DNA of 6,112 nt from Chloroflexota bacterium. GTDB lineage: Bacteria; Chloroflexota; UBA6077. The position numbers and the translations under genes were made by a program. The stretch's first letter is position 1, and the number at the start of each line of letters is the position of its first letter. The notes under the pieces were generated by a model. The model was not told the origin of the DNA and made no database searches. It saw only the letters and a program-made list of their open reading frames with translations. This document shows, one piece after another, positions 1 to 5,823 of the stretch. The stretch covers positions 1 through 6,112 of the forward strand of contig JAJYKO010000369.1 of assembly GCA_021788565.1 (NCBI GenBank), read 5' to 3'.

Positions 1-1557
1 TGCCATCGAGCCCGCCAGCGCAAGAATCGGGATGTGCATCATGTATCTTCCCAGCAGCATCGCGAATGCCATCGTCACGTTCCAGAACAGGTTCGTGCCA
101 AGCCCGGCGAAGGCCGAGCCGTTATTGGCTGTGCCCGATGTATAGGCGTACAGCATCTCGCTGAAGCCGTGGGGTCCCGGATTGAAGATGGTGCTAGTTC
201 CTGCTTTTGTCACGCTTGCGAGGCCGGTGAACCCGAGGATCGACAGCGCAAGGATCAGCACGGTGAGCATCGCCATCTTGACCTCGAACGACTGCACCTT
301 CTTGCCGAGATATTCCGGCGTTCTCCCAACCATCAGGCCAGCGATGAACACCGCCAGGATGGCGAATATGAGCATGCCGTACAGGCCGGCTCCCACGCCG
401 CCTATGATGACCTCGCCGAGCTGCATGTTCAGCATCGGGATCAGTCCCGCCAGCGGCAGCAGACTGTCGTGCATGTTGTTCACCGCCCCACAGGACGCGG
501 CGGTTGTGACGACGGTGAAGAGCACGGAGGCGGATATCCCGAAGCGCACCTCCTTGCCCTCGAAGTTGCCGCCGGCCTGGAGCGCCGACAGGTGCTGATT
601 CACTCCCAGCTTCGCGATGAGCGGGTTACCGCCCTGCTCTATCGGAAGCACTACGGCAACGCCCGCCAGGAAGAGGATCAGCATGGCGACCAGGATCGCC
701 CAGCCCTGTCGGGTGTCGCCGGCCATGCGCCCGAAGGTGTAGACGATCCCCGCGCCGATGGTGAAGATCGCCAGCATCTCGATGAAGTTGCTGAGAGGGG
801 TGGGGTTCTCGTAGGGATGGGCTGAGTTGGCGTTGAAAAAGCCGCCTCCGTTGGTGCCAAACTCCTTGATGGCCTCCTGGCTGGCGACCGGCCCCTGAGG
901 GATGGTCTGGGTCGCTCCCTCGACCGTCTGCGCCTGTACGTAGCCGTTGAAGTTCTGCGGAACCCCCTGCCACACCAGGAGGAGGGCAATGACGACCGAC
1001 ATCGGCAGCAGCACGTACAGCGTCGCGCGGACGAGGTCCGTCCAGAAGTTCCCGATGCTGTTGGCAGAACGCCTGGTGAGGCCCCGCACCAGGGCAATGG
1101 CGATGGCGATGCCCGTGGCCGCCGAGCCGAAGTTCTGCACCGCGAGGCCGGCCATCTGGGTGAAGTAGCTCATGGTTCTCTCACCCGAGTAGAACTGCCA
1201 GTTGGTGTTGGTAGCGAAGCTGACCGCCGTATTCCAGGCCAGGTCCGGCGGTCCCACAGGACCTAAGCTCGCCGGATTCAGTGGCAGGAACTGCTGCAGC
1301 CGCTCCATCCCGTAGAGCACCAGCAAGCCGGCCAGATTGAAAAGCACCATTCCCGCCGCGTAGCCGGTCCATCGCTGCTCCCGAGCAGGATCGACGCCGG
1401 TGAAGCGGTAAACCAGCCGCTCCACCGGCTGAAGTACTGGGCTGAGGAAAGTACGCTCGCCGCCGAAGACCTTCACCATGTAGAGCCCTACCGGCTTGGT
1501 TATGGCGAGCAGCACCGCCACGTACAGCACTATCTGAAGAATGCCTGGTAGGCTCAT
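1..1557 (-). CDS. kdpA: Potassium-transporting ATPase subunit KdpA (C-terminus cut by window edge)
   Basis: KdpA is the membrane subunit of the KdpFABC P-type ATPase that selects and conducts potassium. The frame is open from the ATG at 1557 to position 1, giving 519 residues without a stop; family members are about 560-600, so roughly 40-80 residues are missing to the left. All four selectivity-filter loops are visible: TNTNWQ (residues 116-121), [15 protein letters not shown] (234-248), [11 protein letters not shown] (355-365) and [12 protein letters not shown] (474-485). Hydrophobic membrane segments run throughout, starting with [16 protein letters not shown] near the N-terminus. The start is preceded by a purine-rich AGAGAGGGG stretch and lies 11 bases after the stop of the 99-residue gene, so it is translated within the same operon. 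No frameshift or missing filter residue was seen. kdpB and kdpC should follow beyond the left edge. The identification is secure. Confidence 0.97.
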   Translation of the reverse strand, partial: MSLPGILQIVLYVAVLLAITKPVGLYMVKVFGGERTFLSPVLQPVERLVYRFTGVDPAREQRWTGYAAGMVLFNLAGLLVLYGMERLQQFLPLNPASLGPVGPPDLAWNTAVSFATNTNWQFYSGERTMSYFTQMAGLAVQNFGSAATGIAIAIALVRGLTRRSANSIGNFWTDLVRATLYVLLPMSVVIALLLVWQGVPQNFNGYVQAQTVEGATQTIPQGPVASQEAIKEFGTNGGGFFNANSAHPYENPTPLSNFIEMLAIFTIGAGIVYTFGRMAGDTRQGWAILVAMLILFLAGVAVVLPIEQGGNPLIAKLGVNQHLSALQAGGNFEGKEVRFGISASVLFTVVTTAASCGAVNNMHDSLLPLAGLIPMLNMQLGEVIIGGVGAGLYGMLIFAILAVFIAGLMVGRTPEYLGKKVQSFEVKMAMLTVLILALSILGFTGLASVTKAGTSTIFNPGPHGFSEMLYAYTSGTANNGSAFAGLGTNLFWNVTMAFAMLLGRYMMHIPILALAGSMA

Positions 1558-1568
1558 CCGCCCCTCTC

Positions 1569-1868
1569 TTAATCGGGCAGCGCGTCCTCACGCCGTCTGA
1601 AGTGGACGGTGAAAGAACGCCCGTCAAGATTCACAGTCTCGCGAAGGCCATGCTCGGCAGCCAAGCGCTTGCTTGTGCTCAGTAGGAGCAACTCTTCCCC
1701 ATCGACCGCTCTAAGCTTGCCGGTCACGCCTATGGACTTCATGATCGTAGGTGGCATGCGGACCATGGTGTCGCATGCCGATGCCAGCAGCTCTTCCCAG
1801 TCCGGTTGATCCGATTGCCGGTCGCTGTCCGCAACTGCAGCTTCTATTCCTACATACCTGGTTTCCAT
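1569..1868 (-). CDS. Unrecognised 99-residue soluble protein encoded between kdpF and kdpA
   Basis: I do not recognise this family. The ATG at 1868 follows an AGGAG sequence that overlaps the kdpF stop codon, about 6 bases upstream, and only 9 bases separate it from kdpF. Its TAA lies 11 bases before kdpA. This packing argues for a real gene in the kdp operon. The product has no signal peptide and no membrane segment. It has an acidic N-terminal third (ending near [15 protein letters not shown]) and then a mixed region containing [37 protein letters not shown] and the strand-like [14 protein letters not shown] close to the C-terminus. The alternation suggests a small alpha/beta cytoplasmic protein. 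Textbook kdp operons have nothing between kdpF and kdpA, so it may be an accessory factor for Kdp assembly or control, but that is inference from position only. An overlapping plus-strand frame at 1609-1809 lacks comparable support. Confidence 0.78.
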   Translation of the reverse strand: METRYVGIEAAVADSDRQSDQPDWEELLASACDTMVRMPPTIMKSIGVTGKLRAVDGEELLLLSTSKRLAAEHGLRETVNLDGRSFTVHFRRREDALPD

Positions 1869-1877
1869 ATGTGGCTC

Positions 1878-1967
1878 CTAAAATCTCTCGGGGTTAACGA
1901 GGGCAAAGACGAGATAAGCGAGTAAAAGAACCGAAACCACTCCCCCCAAAATGTAGTTAAGTGTCAT
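1878..1967 (-). CDS. kdpF: KdpF, small membrane subunit of the Kdp ATPase
   Basis: This 29-residue protein has the same length as Escherichia coli KdpF and the typical layout: a short polar N-terminus (MTLNYI), one hydrophobic helix (LGGVVSVLLLAYLVFALV, about residues 7-24) and the closing NPERF. In characterised Kdp complexes KdpF is a single transmembrane helix bound to KdpA that stabilises the complex. The ATG at 1967 shares one base with the TGA of the preceding 31-residue gene (TGATG), so the two are probably translationally coupled. The purine stretch GGCGGGAGGC just upstream, inside the previous gene, can serve as ribosome binding site. It is followed 9 bases later by the 99-residue gene rather than directly by kdpA, which is unusual. 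The gene is easily missed because it is so short. Confidence 0.93.
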   Translation of the reverse strand: MTLNYILGGVVSVLLLAYLVFALVNPERF

Positions 1968-2062
1968 CACGCGCCTCCCGCCATCCGCTCGCACACCACC
2001 GTATAACCCAATAGTCCCGCGAAGAAAGCTACCGTCACTACTACGAACACCGCATCGAGCAT
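1967..2062 (-). CDS. 31-residue single-helix membrane microprotein upstream of kdpF
   Basis: The frame opens with ATG at 2062, preceded by AAGAGG at about 6 bases, and ends in a TGA that shares one base with the kdpF start. The peptide has one hydrophobic helix (AVFVVVTVAFFAGLLGYTVV, residues 4-23) followed by a short polar tail, CERMAGGA. It begins 17 bases after the stop of the receiver gene, so it sits inside the operon. The layout (LDA at the N-terminus, an FFA motif mid-helix, then a Cys-Glu-Arg tail) resembles small unnamed proteins that I recall seeing upstream of kdpF in other bacteria; that is memory, not a search. It could be a further small Kdp subunit, or a leader whose translation opens the kdpF start. 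No function is established. The Shine-Dalgarno sequence, the coupling and the clean helix make it very likely a real gene. Confidence 0.78.
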   Translation of the reverse strand: MLDAVFVVVTVAFFAGLLGYTVVCERMAGGA

Positions 2063-2079
2063 ATGCGCCTCTTAGTTCA

Positions 2080-2538
2080 CTACTGTGGACCGACGAAACC
2101 CCGGATCGTCGGTCGGTTGCGTACGCGGACCTCTTCCGCTATCCGGAGCAAGGACTCCAACGGAAACGGCTTCGGCAAATAAGCCATCGGCCGAAACTCG
2201 TCAAGCCTGGCGCGGCTCACCCGTACCGCGGAAACGATGATGGTCGGCACCACAATCCCCAGCTGGCGCAGTTCCCTCAGCACGTCCCAGCCGCTCCTAT
2301 CAGGTAGATTGATGTCGAGCAGCAGGAGGTCTATCTGGGACTCCACGGCCTTCGTGACCGCCTCCGCGGCCGAAGCCGCTTCCTCGACGATATTTCCCTG
2401 AGCCGAAAGGTTCCGTGCGATTACCTTCCTCAGCACTGCTTCGTCCTCCACCAGCAAGATTCGAAGGAACGGCGCTGTCGGTTCACCTGAACGATCCGAC
2501 CCTGCGTCACTTAGTTCAGCAAGAGTGCTGCCTTCCAT
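2080..2538 (-). CDS. CheY-like single-domain response regulator leading the kdp operon
   Basis: This is a 152-residue receiver protein without a DNA-binding output domain. Residues 1-24 form a polar leader. The receiver begins at LRILLVEDE (residues 25-33), with acidic-pocket residues Glu31 and Asp32, the probable phosphoacceptor Asp75 in LLLLDINLPD, the conserved Ser103 in IIVSA, Tyr120 and the invariant Lys123 in YLPKPF. The domain ends near residue 138, leaving a short tail. The ATG at 2538 is chosen because AGGAAGG lies 7 bases upstream; the frame could extend to 2595 but those residues (MRCGQVSWIG and on) look like leader DNA. It is the first gene of the transporter cluster, 17 bases before the 31-residue gene. 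It may take phosphate from KdpD or another kinase and act by protein contact. A stand-alone receiver here is unusual for kdp loci, and its partner is unknown. Confidence 0.9.
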   Translation of the reverse strand: MEGSTLAELSDAGSDRSGEPTAPFLRILLVEDEAVLRKVIARNLSAQGNIVEEAASAAEAVTKAVESQIDLLLLDINLPDRSGWDVLRELRQLGIVVPTIIVSAVRVSRARLDEFRPMAYLPKPFPLESLLRIAEEVRVRNRPTIRGFVGPQ

Positions 2539-2545
2539 TTTCTTG

Positions 2546-2552
2546 CCTTCCT
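2546..2552 (-). promoter_or_regulatory. Ribosome binding site that fixes the receiver gene start
   Basis: AGGAAGG on the minus strand lies 7 bases before the ATG at 2538. It supports that start over the longer frame opening at 2595, which has no comparable site. Confidence 0.75.
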
Positions 2553-2557
2553 GGTTG

Positions 2558-2574
2558 TGGATCTTTCCGATCCA
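2558..2574 (-). repeat. Small hairpin in the leader of the receiver gene
   Basis: TGGATC (2558-2563) and GATCCA (2569-2574) form a perfect 6-base inverted repeat with a 5-base loop, directly upstream of the Shine-Dalgarno sequence. In the mRNA it could modulate ribosome access. It is short and could be chance. Confidence 0.3.
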
Positions 2575-2612
2575 TGACACCTGACCACATCTCAACCCTC
2601 TGAGGGCCGATG

Positions 2613-2639
2613 CTCACGTTGTGAAGTCCTCACGTGAGG
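2613..2639. repeat. Tandem CTCACGT elements including a perfect 12-base palindrome
   Basis: CCTCACGTGAGG (2628-2639) is a perfect palindrome. CTCACGT occurs both at 2613-2619 and at 2629-2635, 16 bases apart. The first copy continues into TCAC-GTT-GTGA (2614-2624), a second, looser inverted repeat. They lie 75-100 bases upstream of the receiver gene start, inside the regulatory region of the kdp operon. The arrangement of two related dyads looks like a transcription-factor operator, but the binding protein is unknown. Confidence 0.4.
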
Positions 2640-2656
2640 CATGGTAGCTCCGAAAA

Positions 2657-2739
2657 CATAAACGGGGTGTAAGAGGACCGGGGTCTGGGCTCAAGGGCCT
2701 GTAAATAAAGCGCACCCGCTGCTCAACAGGCCATAAACG
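2657..2739 (-). promoter_or_regulatory. Candidate control region of the kdp transporter operon
   Basis: This stretch lies between the antitoxin promoter and the receiver gene and is the natural place for the minus-strand kdp promoter. On the minus strand it carries CGTTTATG twice (2732-2739 and 2657-2664) and CTTTATTTAC between them (2701-2710). It also holds a perfect inverted repeat, GGCCTGT (2696-2702) with ACAGGCC (2726-2732), 23 bases apart and enclosing the CTTTATTTAC element. KdpE sites known from Escherichia coli are T-rich with TTTAT/TTTAC-like elements, so these are reasonable KdpE-box candidates. Two TTGAGC hexamers (2726-2721 and 2694-2689) could be -35 elements, but no convincing -10 hexamer follows either one. 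The assignment rests on position and repeats. Confidence 0.35.
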
Positions 2740-2769
2740 CTCCCTCGAGGTGCAGTCAGACCATGCATC

Positions 2770-2803
2770 TTGACAAGCTGAGATTATGTGAGCATCTTAT
2801 ATT
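2770..2803 (+). promoter_or_regulatory. Probable promoter of the toxin-antitoxin operon
   Basis: A consensus TTGACA lies at 2770-2775. Downstream, the AT-rich TCTTATATT stretch offers -10 candidates: TCTTAT at 2795-2800 (19-base spacer) or TATATT at 2798-2803 (22-base spacer, long). The spacing is not ideal, so the exact hexamer is uncertain. The antitoxin Shine-Dalgarno sequence follows at 2811-2816, leaving a very short leader. Confidence 0.45.
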
Positions 2804-2809
2804 CACATA
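2785..2809. promoter_or_regulatory. Inverted-repeat operator candidate for toxin-antitoxin autoregulation
   Basis: TATGTGA (2785-2791) and TCACATA (2803-2809) form a perfect 7-base inverted repeat separated by 11 bases. The repeat spans the probable -10 region and ends just before the ribosome binding site of the antitoxin gene. Type II antitoxins of the Phd/YefM family repress their own promoter by binding such dyads, so this is the likely autoregulatory operator. The 11-base spacing differs from the 6-base spacing of a CRP site. Confidence 0.55.
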
Positions 2810-2823
2810 CAGGAGGCAGAGTC

Positions 2824-3090
2824 ATGGCAACCAGAATCAGCGCTACAGCCTTGGACCATAGCCTGTCGGAAATCCTAAACAGGGTCTTGTACCGAGAGGA
2901 GCGTTTCATCATCGAGCGTTCAGGCAAGCCGGTGGCTCGCCTGGAGCCGGTCGGTCCCCAGAAGGGGGTGACCCTGGAGGAAGTGGCCGAGAAGCTGGGC
3001 AATCTGAAGGTCCCACATGGCTTTGCCGACGCTGTCGAAGCCTTCAGGCGCAACATGCCGGAAGTGGAGGCACCTGAATGGGCCAGGTGA
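2824..3090 (+). CDS. Phd/YefM-family antitoxin of a type II toxin-antitoxin pair
   Basis: This 88-residue protein has the Phd/YefM pattern at its N-terminus: MATRISATALDHSLSEILNR, then EERFIIERSGKPVARLEPV (about residues 25-43), which normally forms a DNA-binding dimer. The C-terminal half is charged and probably unfolded when free. It ends in VEAPEWAR and would wrap the toxin and block its active site. The ATG at 2824 is chosen because AGGAGG lies 7 bases upstream (2811-2816); an in-frame GTG at 2788 lies inside the operator repeat and is unlikely. Its end overlaps the toxin gene by 13 bases, the usual coupling for such pairs. The product should neutralise the toxin and, with it, repress the shared promoter. 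It stands on the opposite strand to all kdp genes around it, which suggests insertion as a unit. It may be labelled VapB by pairing, although its fold is Phd-like. Confidence 0.9.
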   Translation: MATRISATALDHSLSEILNRVLYREERFIIERSGKPVARLEPVGPQKGVTLEEVAEKLGNLKVPHGFADAVEAFRRNMPEVEAPEWAR

Positions 3091-3494
3091 TCGACACCAG
3101 CGTCTTTGTCACGATGGAGCTGCAGGAGTTGGGCTTGGCCGGTCTTCTCGCCGCTTCCCCTGTTCCAGGCGAGGAGGTGTTCCTATCGTCCTTCACCGTT
3201 TCGGAACTGCTGGCGGGATTTCACACTGCCCCCTTGGGCTCTCGCCGCCAGCAGATGGAAGCCTTCCTGGAGGCAATCCTGGAGACCATACCGATCTTGC
3301 CCTTTGGACTACGCGAGGCTCGCGCCTATGGCCTGCTGTGGGCCCAGCTGCTCGCCTCCGGTCAGAAGATCAAGGTTTTTGATGCTTTGATCGCGGCAAC
3401 CGCCCTTTCCAACGGGCATGGAATAATCACCGAGGATCTGTCGCGCTTTCAGCGGGTGCCGGGCCTCGCCGTGGTCTCGCCACGCTGGACCTGA
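3078..3494 (+). CDS. vapC: PIN-domain ribonuclease toxin, VapC family
   Basis: This 138-residue protein matches the length and pattern of VapC toxins, metal-dependent PIN-domain ribonucleases that cleave RNA (tRNA or rRNA in studied members) and halt translation. Acidic metal ligands are present: Asp6 in VIDTSVF, Glu43 in TVSELLAG, Asp102 in IKVFDALIAATAL, and Asp120 in TEDLSRF. The closing RVPGLAVVSP is also typical. The active site therefore looks intact. The ATG at 3078 lies inside the antitoxin gene, 7 bases after GGAGG (3066-3070), so translation is coupled. It ends 12 bases from the convergent kdpE stop with no terminator visible between them. RNA target and activity cannot be read from the sequence. 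Confidence 0.93.
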   Translation: MGQVIDTSVFVTMELQELGLAGLLAASPVPGEEVFLSSFTVSELLAGFHTAPLGSRRQQMEAFLEAILETIPILPFGLREARAYGLLWAQLLASGQKIKVFDALIAATALSNGHGIITEDLSRFQRVPGLAVVSPRWT

Positions 3495-3506
3495 TGACGC
3501 GGTCTG

Positions 3507-4214
3507 TCACTCGTCCTCAGAAACCAACCTGTAGCCGACTCCGGGGTCCGTGATCAGATAGCGCGGCTCCTGAGGGTCCTTCTCAAGCTTTCGGCGCAGC
3601 CGCCCTACGTAGACGTGGAGGTAGTGGGCTTCCTCGCCATACTCCGGCCCCCACACCTCCTGCAGAAGCATCCGATCGGTAAGCACCTTGTTGGGATGGG
3701 TCACAAAGGCCCTAAGCAGATCGTACTCGGTCGGGGTAAGACGAACCGGCGCACCATCGGTCCGTACGATTCGGTGCTCAAGGTCCACCTCCAAATCTCC
3801 GGTGTGGAACACCGGCGTGATTCCCTCTGAGGCGGGGCCCAGGCTGTGACGGAGGGCAACCCTGAGTCGGGCCAGAAGTTCCTCGACCCCGAAGGGCTTC
3901 GTCAGGTAGTCGTCGGCGCCAAAGTCCAGGGCAGCGACCTTGTCGCGCTCGCGGCCTCTAACAGAAAGCACCACCACCGGGGTGTTGCCCAGTTTGCGGA
4001 TCTCCTTCAGCACGTCCAGGCCATCCATGTCTGGAAGCCCCAGGTCCAGCAATATAATGTCCGGTCTTCGCCGCATGTAGCTCTCGAGTGCCTGCTCGCC
4101 GCTCTCGGCGACCTCGACCTGAAAGCCGTTCCGATCCAGGATAGTCCGAACCGCTCGCTCGATGCCCGGTTCGTCGTCGACCACGAGGACATGTGCACCC
4201 ATGGTTTTGCTCAC
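3507..4214 (-). CDS. kdpE: KdpE, OmpR-type response regulator of the kdp operon
   Basis: KdpE is the transcription activator phosphorylated by KdpD. The 235-residue product has a receiver domain (about residues 7-122) with acidic pair Asp13-Asp14, phosphoacceptor Asp57 in LLDLGLPDMDG, Ser84 and Lys106 in YLTKPFG. A winged-helix OmpR/PhoB domain follows (about 135-231), with RLTPTEYDLLRAF, the recognition-helix region AHYLHVYVGRLRRKLE, and GVGYRLV near the end. ALDFGADDYLTKPFG and EVWGPEY are close to KdpE of other bacteria. I chose GTG at 4214 because GAGG lies 10 bases upstream; the ATG at 4202 would give 231 residues and a start closer to the family norm but has no Shine-Dalgarno sequence. 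It follows kdpD by 7 bases, forming a kdpDE pair. The frame extends further upstream into kdpD, but that part is not KdpE-like. Confidence 0.95.
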   Translation of the reverse strand: MSKTMGAHVLVVDDEPGIERAVRTILDRNGFQVEVAESGEQALESYMRRRPDIILLDLGLPDMDGLDVLKEIRKLGNTPVVVLSVRGRERDKVAALDFGADDYLTKPFGVEELLARLRVALRHSLGPASEGITPVFHTGDLEVDLEHRIVRTDGAPVRLTPTEYDLLRAFVTHPNKVLTDRMLLQEVWGPEYGEEAHYLHVYVGRLRRKLEKDPQEPRYLITDPGVGYRLVSEDE

Positions 4215-4221
4215 AGTATCA

Positions 4222-5823
4222 CTACCTCGAAGCGGAGCCTGCCGTGGCCTGGTCAGCCATAGGCAGTGTGAAGATGAACCTCGCTCCCCCTTCGGGGCGG
4301 TTCTCAGCCCAGATGCGCCCCCCATGAGCCTCCACGAGCCCCCTGGCGACGGCCAGCCCCACACCGGTACCCTTCGGCTGCGAACGGCCCCGGCTCACCC
4401 GATAAAAGGGCTCGAAAAGATGTGAGAGTGCTTCTGGTGGGATTCCGGGGCCCTGGTCTGACACCTCGACTCGAATCTCGTCTCCTTCTCGCCGTGCCGA
4501 GAGTCGAATCTCAGTTCCCGTGGATGCGTACTTGGTCGCATTCTCTATCAGATTCGATAGGACTTGATCGATCTCGACGTAGCTCAGCGGCACAGGCTCC
4601 AGGTCCTCCGGAATGTCGACGACCACCTGATGCTGGCGAGTGAGGGGACGCAACCTCCCCAGGACCTCGTCGACGAGAACGCCAAGGTCGTACCAGCCCT
4701 TTTCCAGCTGCAGGCTGCCCGCCTCGATGCGCGACAGATCCAGCAAGTTTCCGACCAACTGATTCAGCCGCCGGGCCTCATGCTCTATGGCCCGGGCGAA
4801 CTCTTTGCGCTCCTCATCCGACCAGTTCACATTCTCCTGAAGAAGCCCTCCCGCGGAGGCCATTATAGATGCCAGCGGCGTTCGCAGGTCGTGAGACACG
4901 GCGTTGAGCAGCGCCGTCTTGAGATCGTCGGTCCGCCGGAGAATCTCTGCCTCCGTCGCATCCCGGCGGAGTTGGCGGCGCTCGACCGCCAGCCCCACCT
5001 GCGCAGCCACCGCCGACAACAACCGGTCGTCGGCGCCGCTGAACTCAAGCGCGTCGTTTGGGTGTGCCAAGGTCAGCACTCCCACCGGCCGGTCCCCAGA
5101 CTGCACCGGCACGACGTGAAGGTGACGACCATCGGTCGCATCGACCACCCGCGAGTGCGGAGGCACCACCCGAACCCACCGTCCAGGCATGCCGGCTCGT
5201 ACTCCAGTCGGCGCACCGGCGCCCACTAGCATCTCCGAAGGAGTTTGCGCAGAAAAATCGGCGGGTGGCAGCGCGCTAGGATCCCCTGCCACGGCTCTCT
5301 TGGCGGATCGCCAGTCCCCGGACACGTCTATGGCGACCGCGAGCAGATGCAGCTCTGAGCGCAGGCGCTCTGCAACCGCCTGAAGAGCCTGGCTCAGGTC
5401 AGGGTCGCCCATCAGCCGAACCACGTCGTACAGGACCACCGCCTCTCGCTCTCGCTGCGCCGCCTGCCGGGCCCTGCGTCGCTGCTCCCCCGCGAGGCTG
5501 CCGGTTATCACGGCGGTCACAAGAAGCAGGATGAGCGATAGCCACTCAGCGGGATCGTCGACCGTGAACTTATGGATCGGCTCGATGAAGAACCAGTCGA
5601 AAGTGAGGAAAGCCGCGACCGAAGCCACTATGGCGGGCCCGAGTCCAAAGGCCGCGGCAGAGGCCAACACCGCGATAAGATAGAGCATCGAGATGTTGGC
5701 GATGTTGGTCCGCCCGATCACCACCCCGATAACGCCGCTCACAAAAGCAACCGCGGCCAGAGCGCCGGCATACCCGACCCACCTGTCCCGGATCAGCCGC
5801 AGCCAGGGACGAACCCTTTTCAC
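4222..5823 (-). CDS. kdpD: Short KdpD-type sensor histidine kinase lacking the N-terminal KdpD/USP domains
   Basis: This 533-residue membrane kinase matches the C-terminal two-thirds of KdpD. Residues 15-112 form the DUF4118 membrane part, with hydrophobic helices around 17-37, 43-77 and 94-111 and the family-like FDWFFIEPIHKFTVDDPAEW. An arginine-rich stretch follows the last helix (QRRRARQAAQRERE, 114-127), as in Escherichia coli KdpD. Residues about 130-285 look like a GAF-type region. The kinase core has His311 in VSHDLRTPLAS, the N-box NLIENATKYA (Asn428), DQGPGIP (456-462), FEPFYR and GTGVGLAVARG. Full-length KdpD is about 900 residues; the roughly 400-residue cytoplasmic ATP-binding and USP region is absent. 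The start is GTG at 5823 with GAGAGGG immediately upstream, and the DNA beyond holds no such domain. It should phosphorylate KdpE, encoded 7 bases downstream, but its stimulus may differ from that of long KdpD. Confidence 0.93.
   Translation of the reverse strand: MKRVRPWLRLIRDRWVGYAGALAAVAFVSGVIGVVIGRTNIANISMLYLIAVLASAAAFGLGPAIVASVAAFLTFDWFFIEPIHKFTVDDPAEWLSLILLLVTAVITGSLAGEQRRRARQAAQREREAVVLYDVVRLMGDPDLSQALQAVAERLRSELHLLAVAIDVSGDWRSAKRAVAGDPSALPPADFSAQTPSEMLVGAGAPTGVRAGMPGRWVRVVPPHSRVVDATDGRHLHVVPVQSGDRPVGVLTLAHPNDALEFSGADDRLLSAVAAQVGLAVERRQLRRDATEAEILRRTDDLKTALLNAVSHDLRTPLASIMASAGGLLQENVNWSDEERKEFARAIEHEARRLNQLVGNLLDLSRIEAGSLQLEKGWYDLGVLVDEVLGRLRPLTRQHQVVVDIPEDLEPVPLSYVEIDQVLSNLIENATKYASTGTEIRLSARREGDEIRVEVSDQGPGIPPEALSHLFEPFYRVSRGRSQPKGTGVGLAVARGLVEAHGGRIWAENRPEGGARFIFTLPMADQATAGSASR
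4225..4228 (-). promoter_or_regulatory. Ribosome binding site favouring the GTG start of kdpE
   Basis: GAGG on the minus strand sits at the 3' end of kdpD, just before its TAG stop and 10 bases before the GTG at 4214. It is 22 bases from the alternative ATG at 4202, too far to serve it well. Confidence 0.5.

Noticed and set aside
34..825. Plus-strand open frame of 263 residues
   Set aside because: It is antisense to kdpA, which is certain from its four filter loops. The translation is rich in His, Arg, Glu and Gln with no domain, typical of a shadow frame in GC-rich DNA.
1609..1809. Plus-strand frame of 66 residues opposite the 99-residue gene
   Set aside because: It has no operon context or convincing ribosome binding site, whereas the minus-strand gene has both.
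2539..2769. Possible c-di-AMP or other riboswitch in the kdp leader
   Set aside because: Potassium genes are sometimes under ydaO-type riboswitches, but I could not recognise its conserved core here; only short hairpins and operator-like dyads are visible. A covariance-model scan would decide.
2785..2809. CRP-like site (TGTGA and TCACA halves)
   Set aside because: The half-sites are separated by 11 bases, not the 6 needed for CRP, and the position over an antitoxin promoter fits autoregulation better.
4202..4364. N-terminal extension of kdpE to 4364
   Set aside because: The extra residues overlap the end of kdpD, do not resemble any domain, and lie upstream of a better-supported GTG start with a Shine-Dalgarno sequence.
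4564..5229. Plus-strand open frame of 221 residues
   Set aside because: It lies antisense to the kinase core and membrane part of kdpD and shows no recognisable motif or ribosome binding site.
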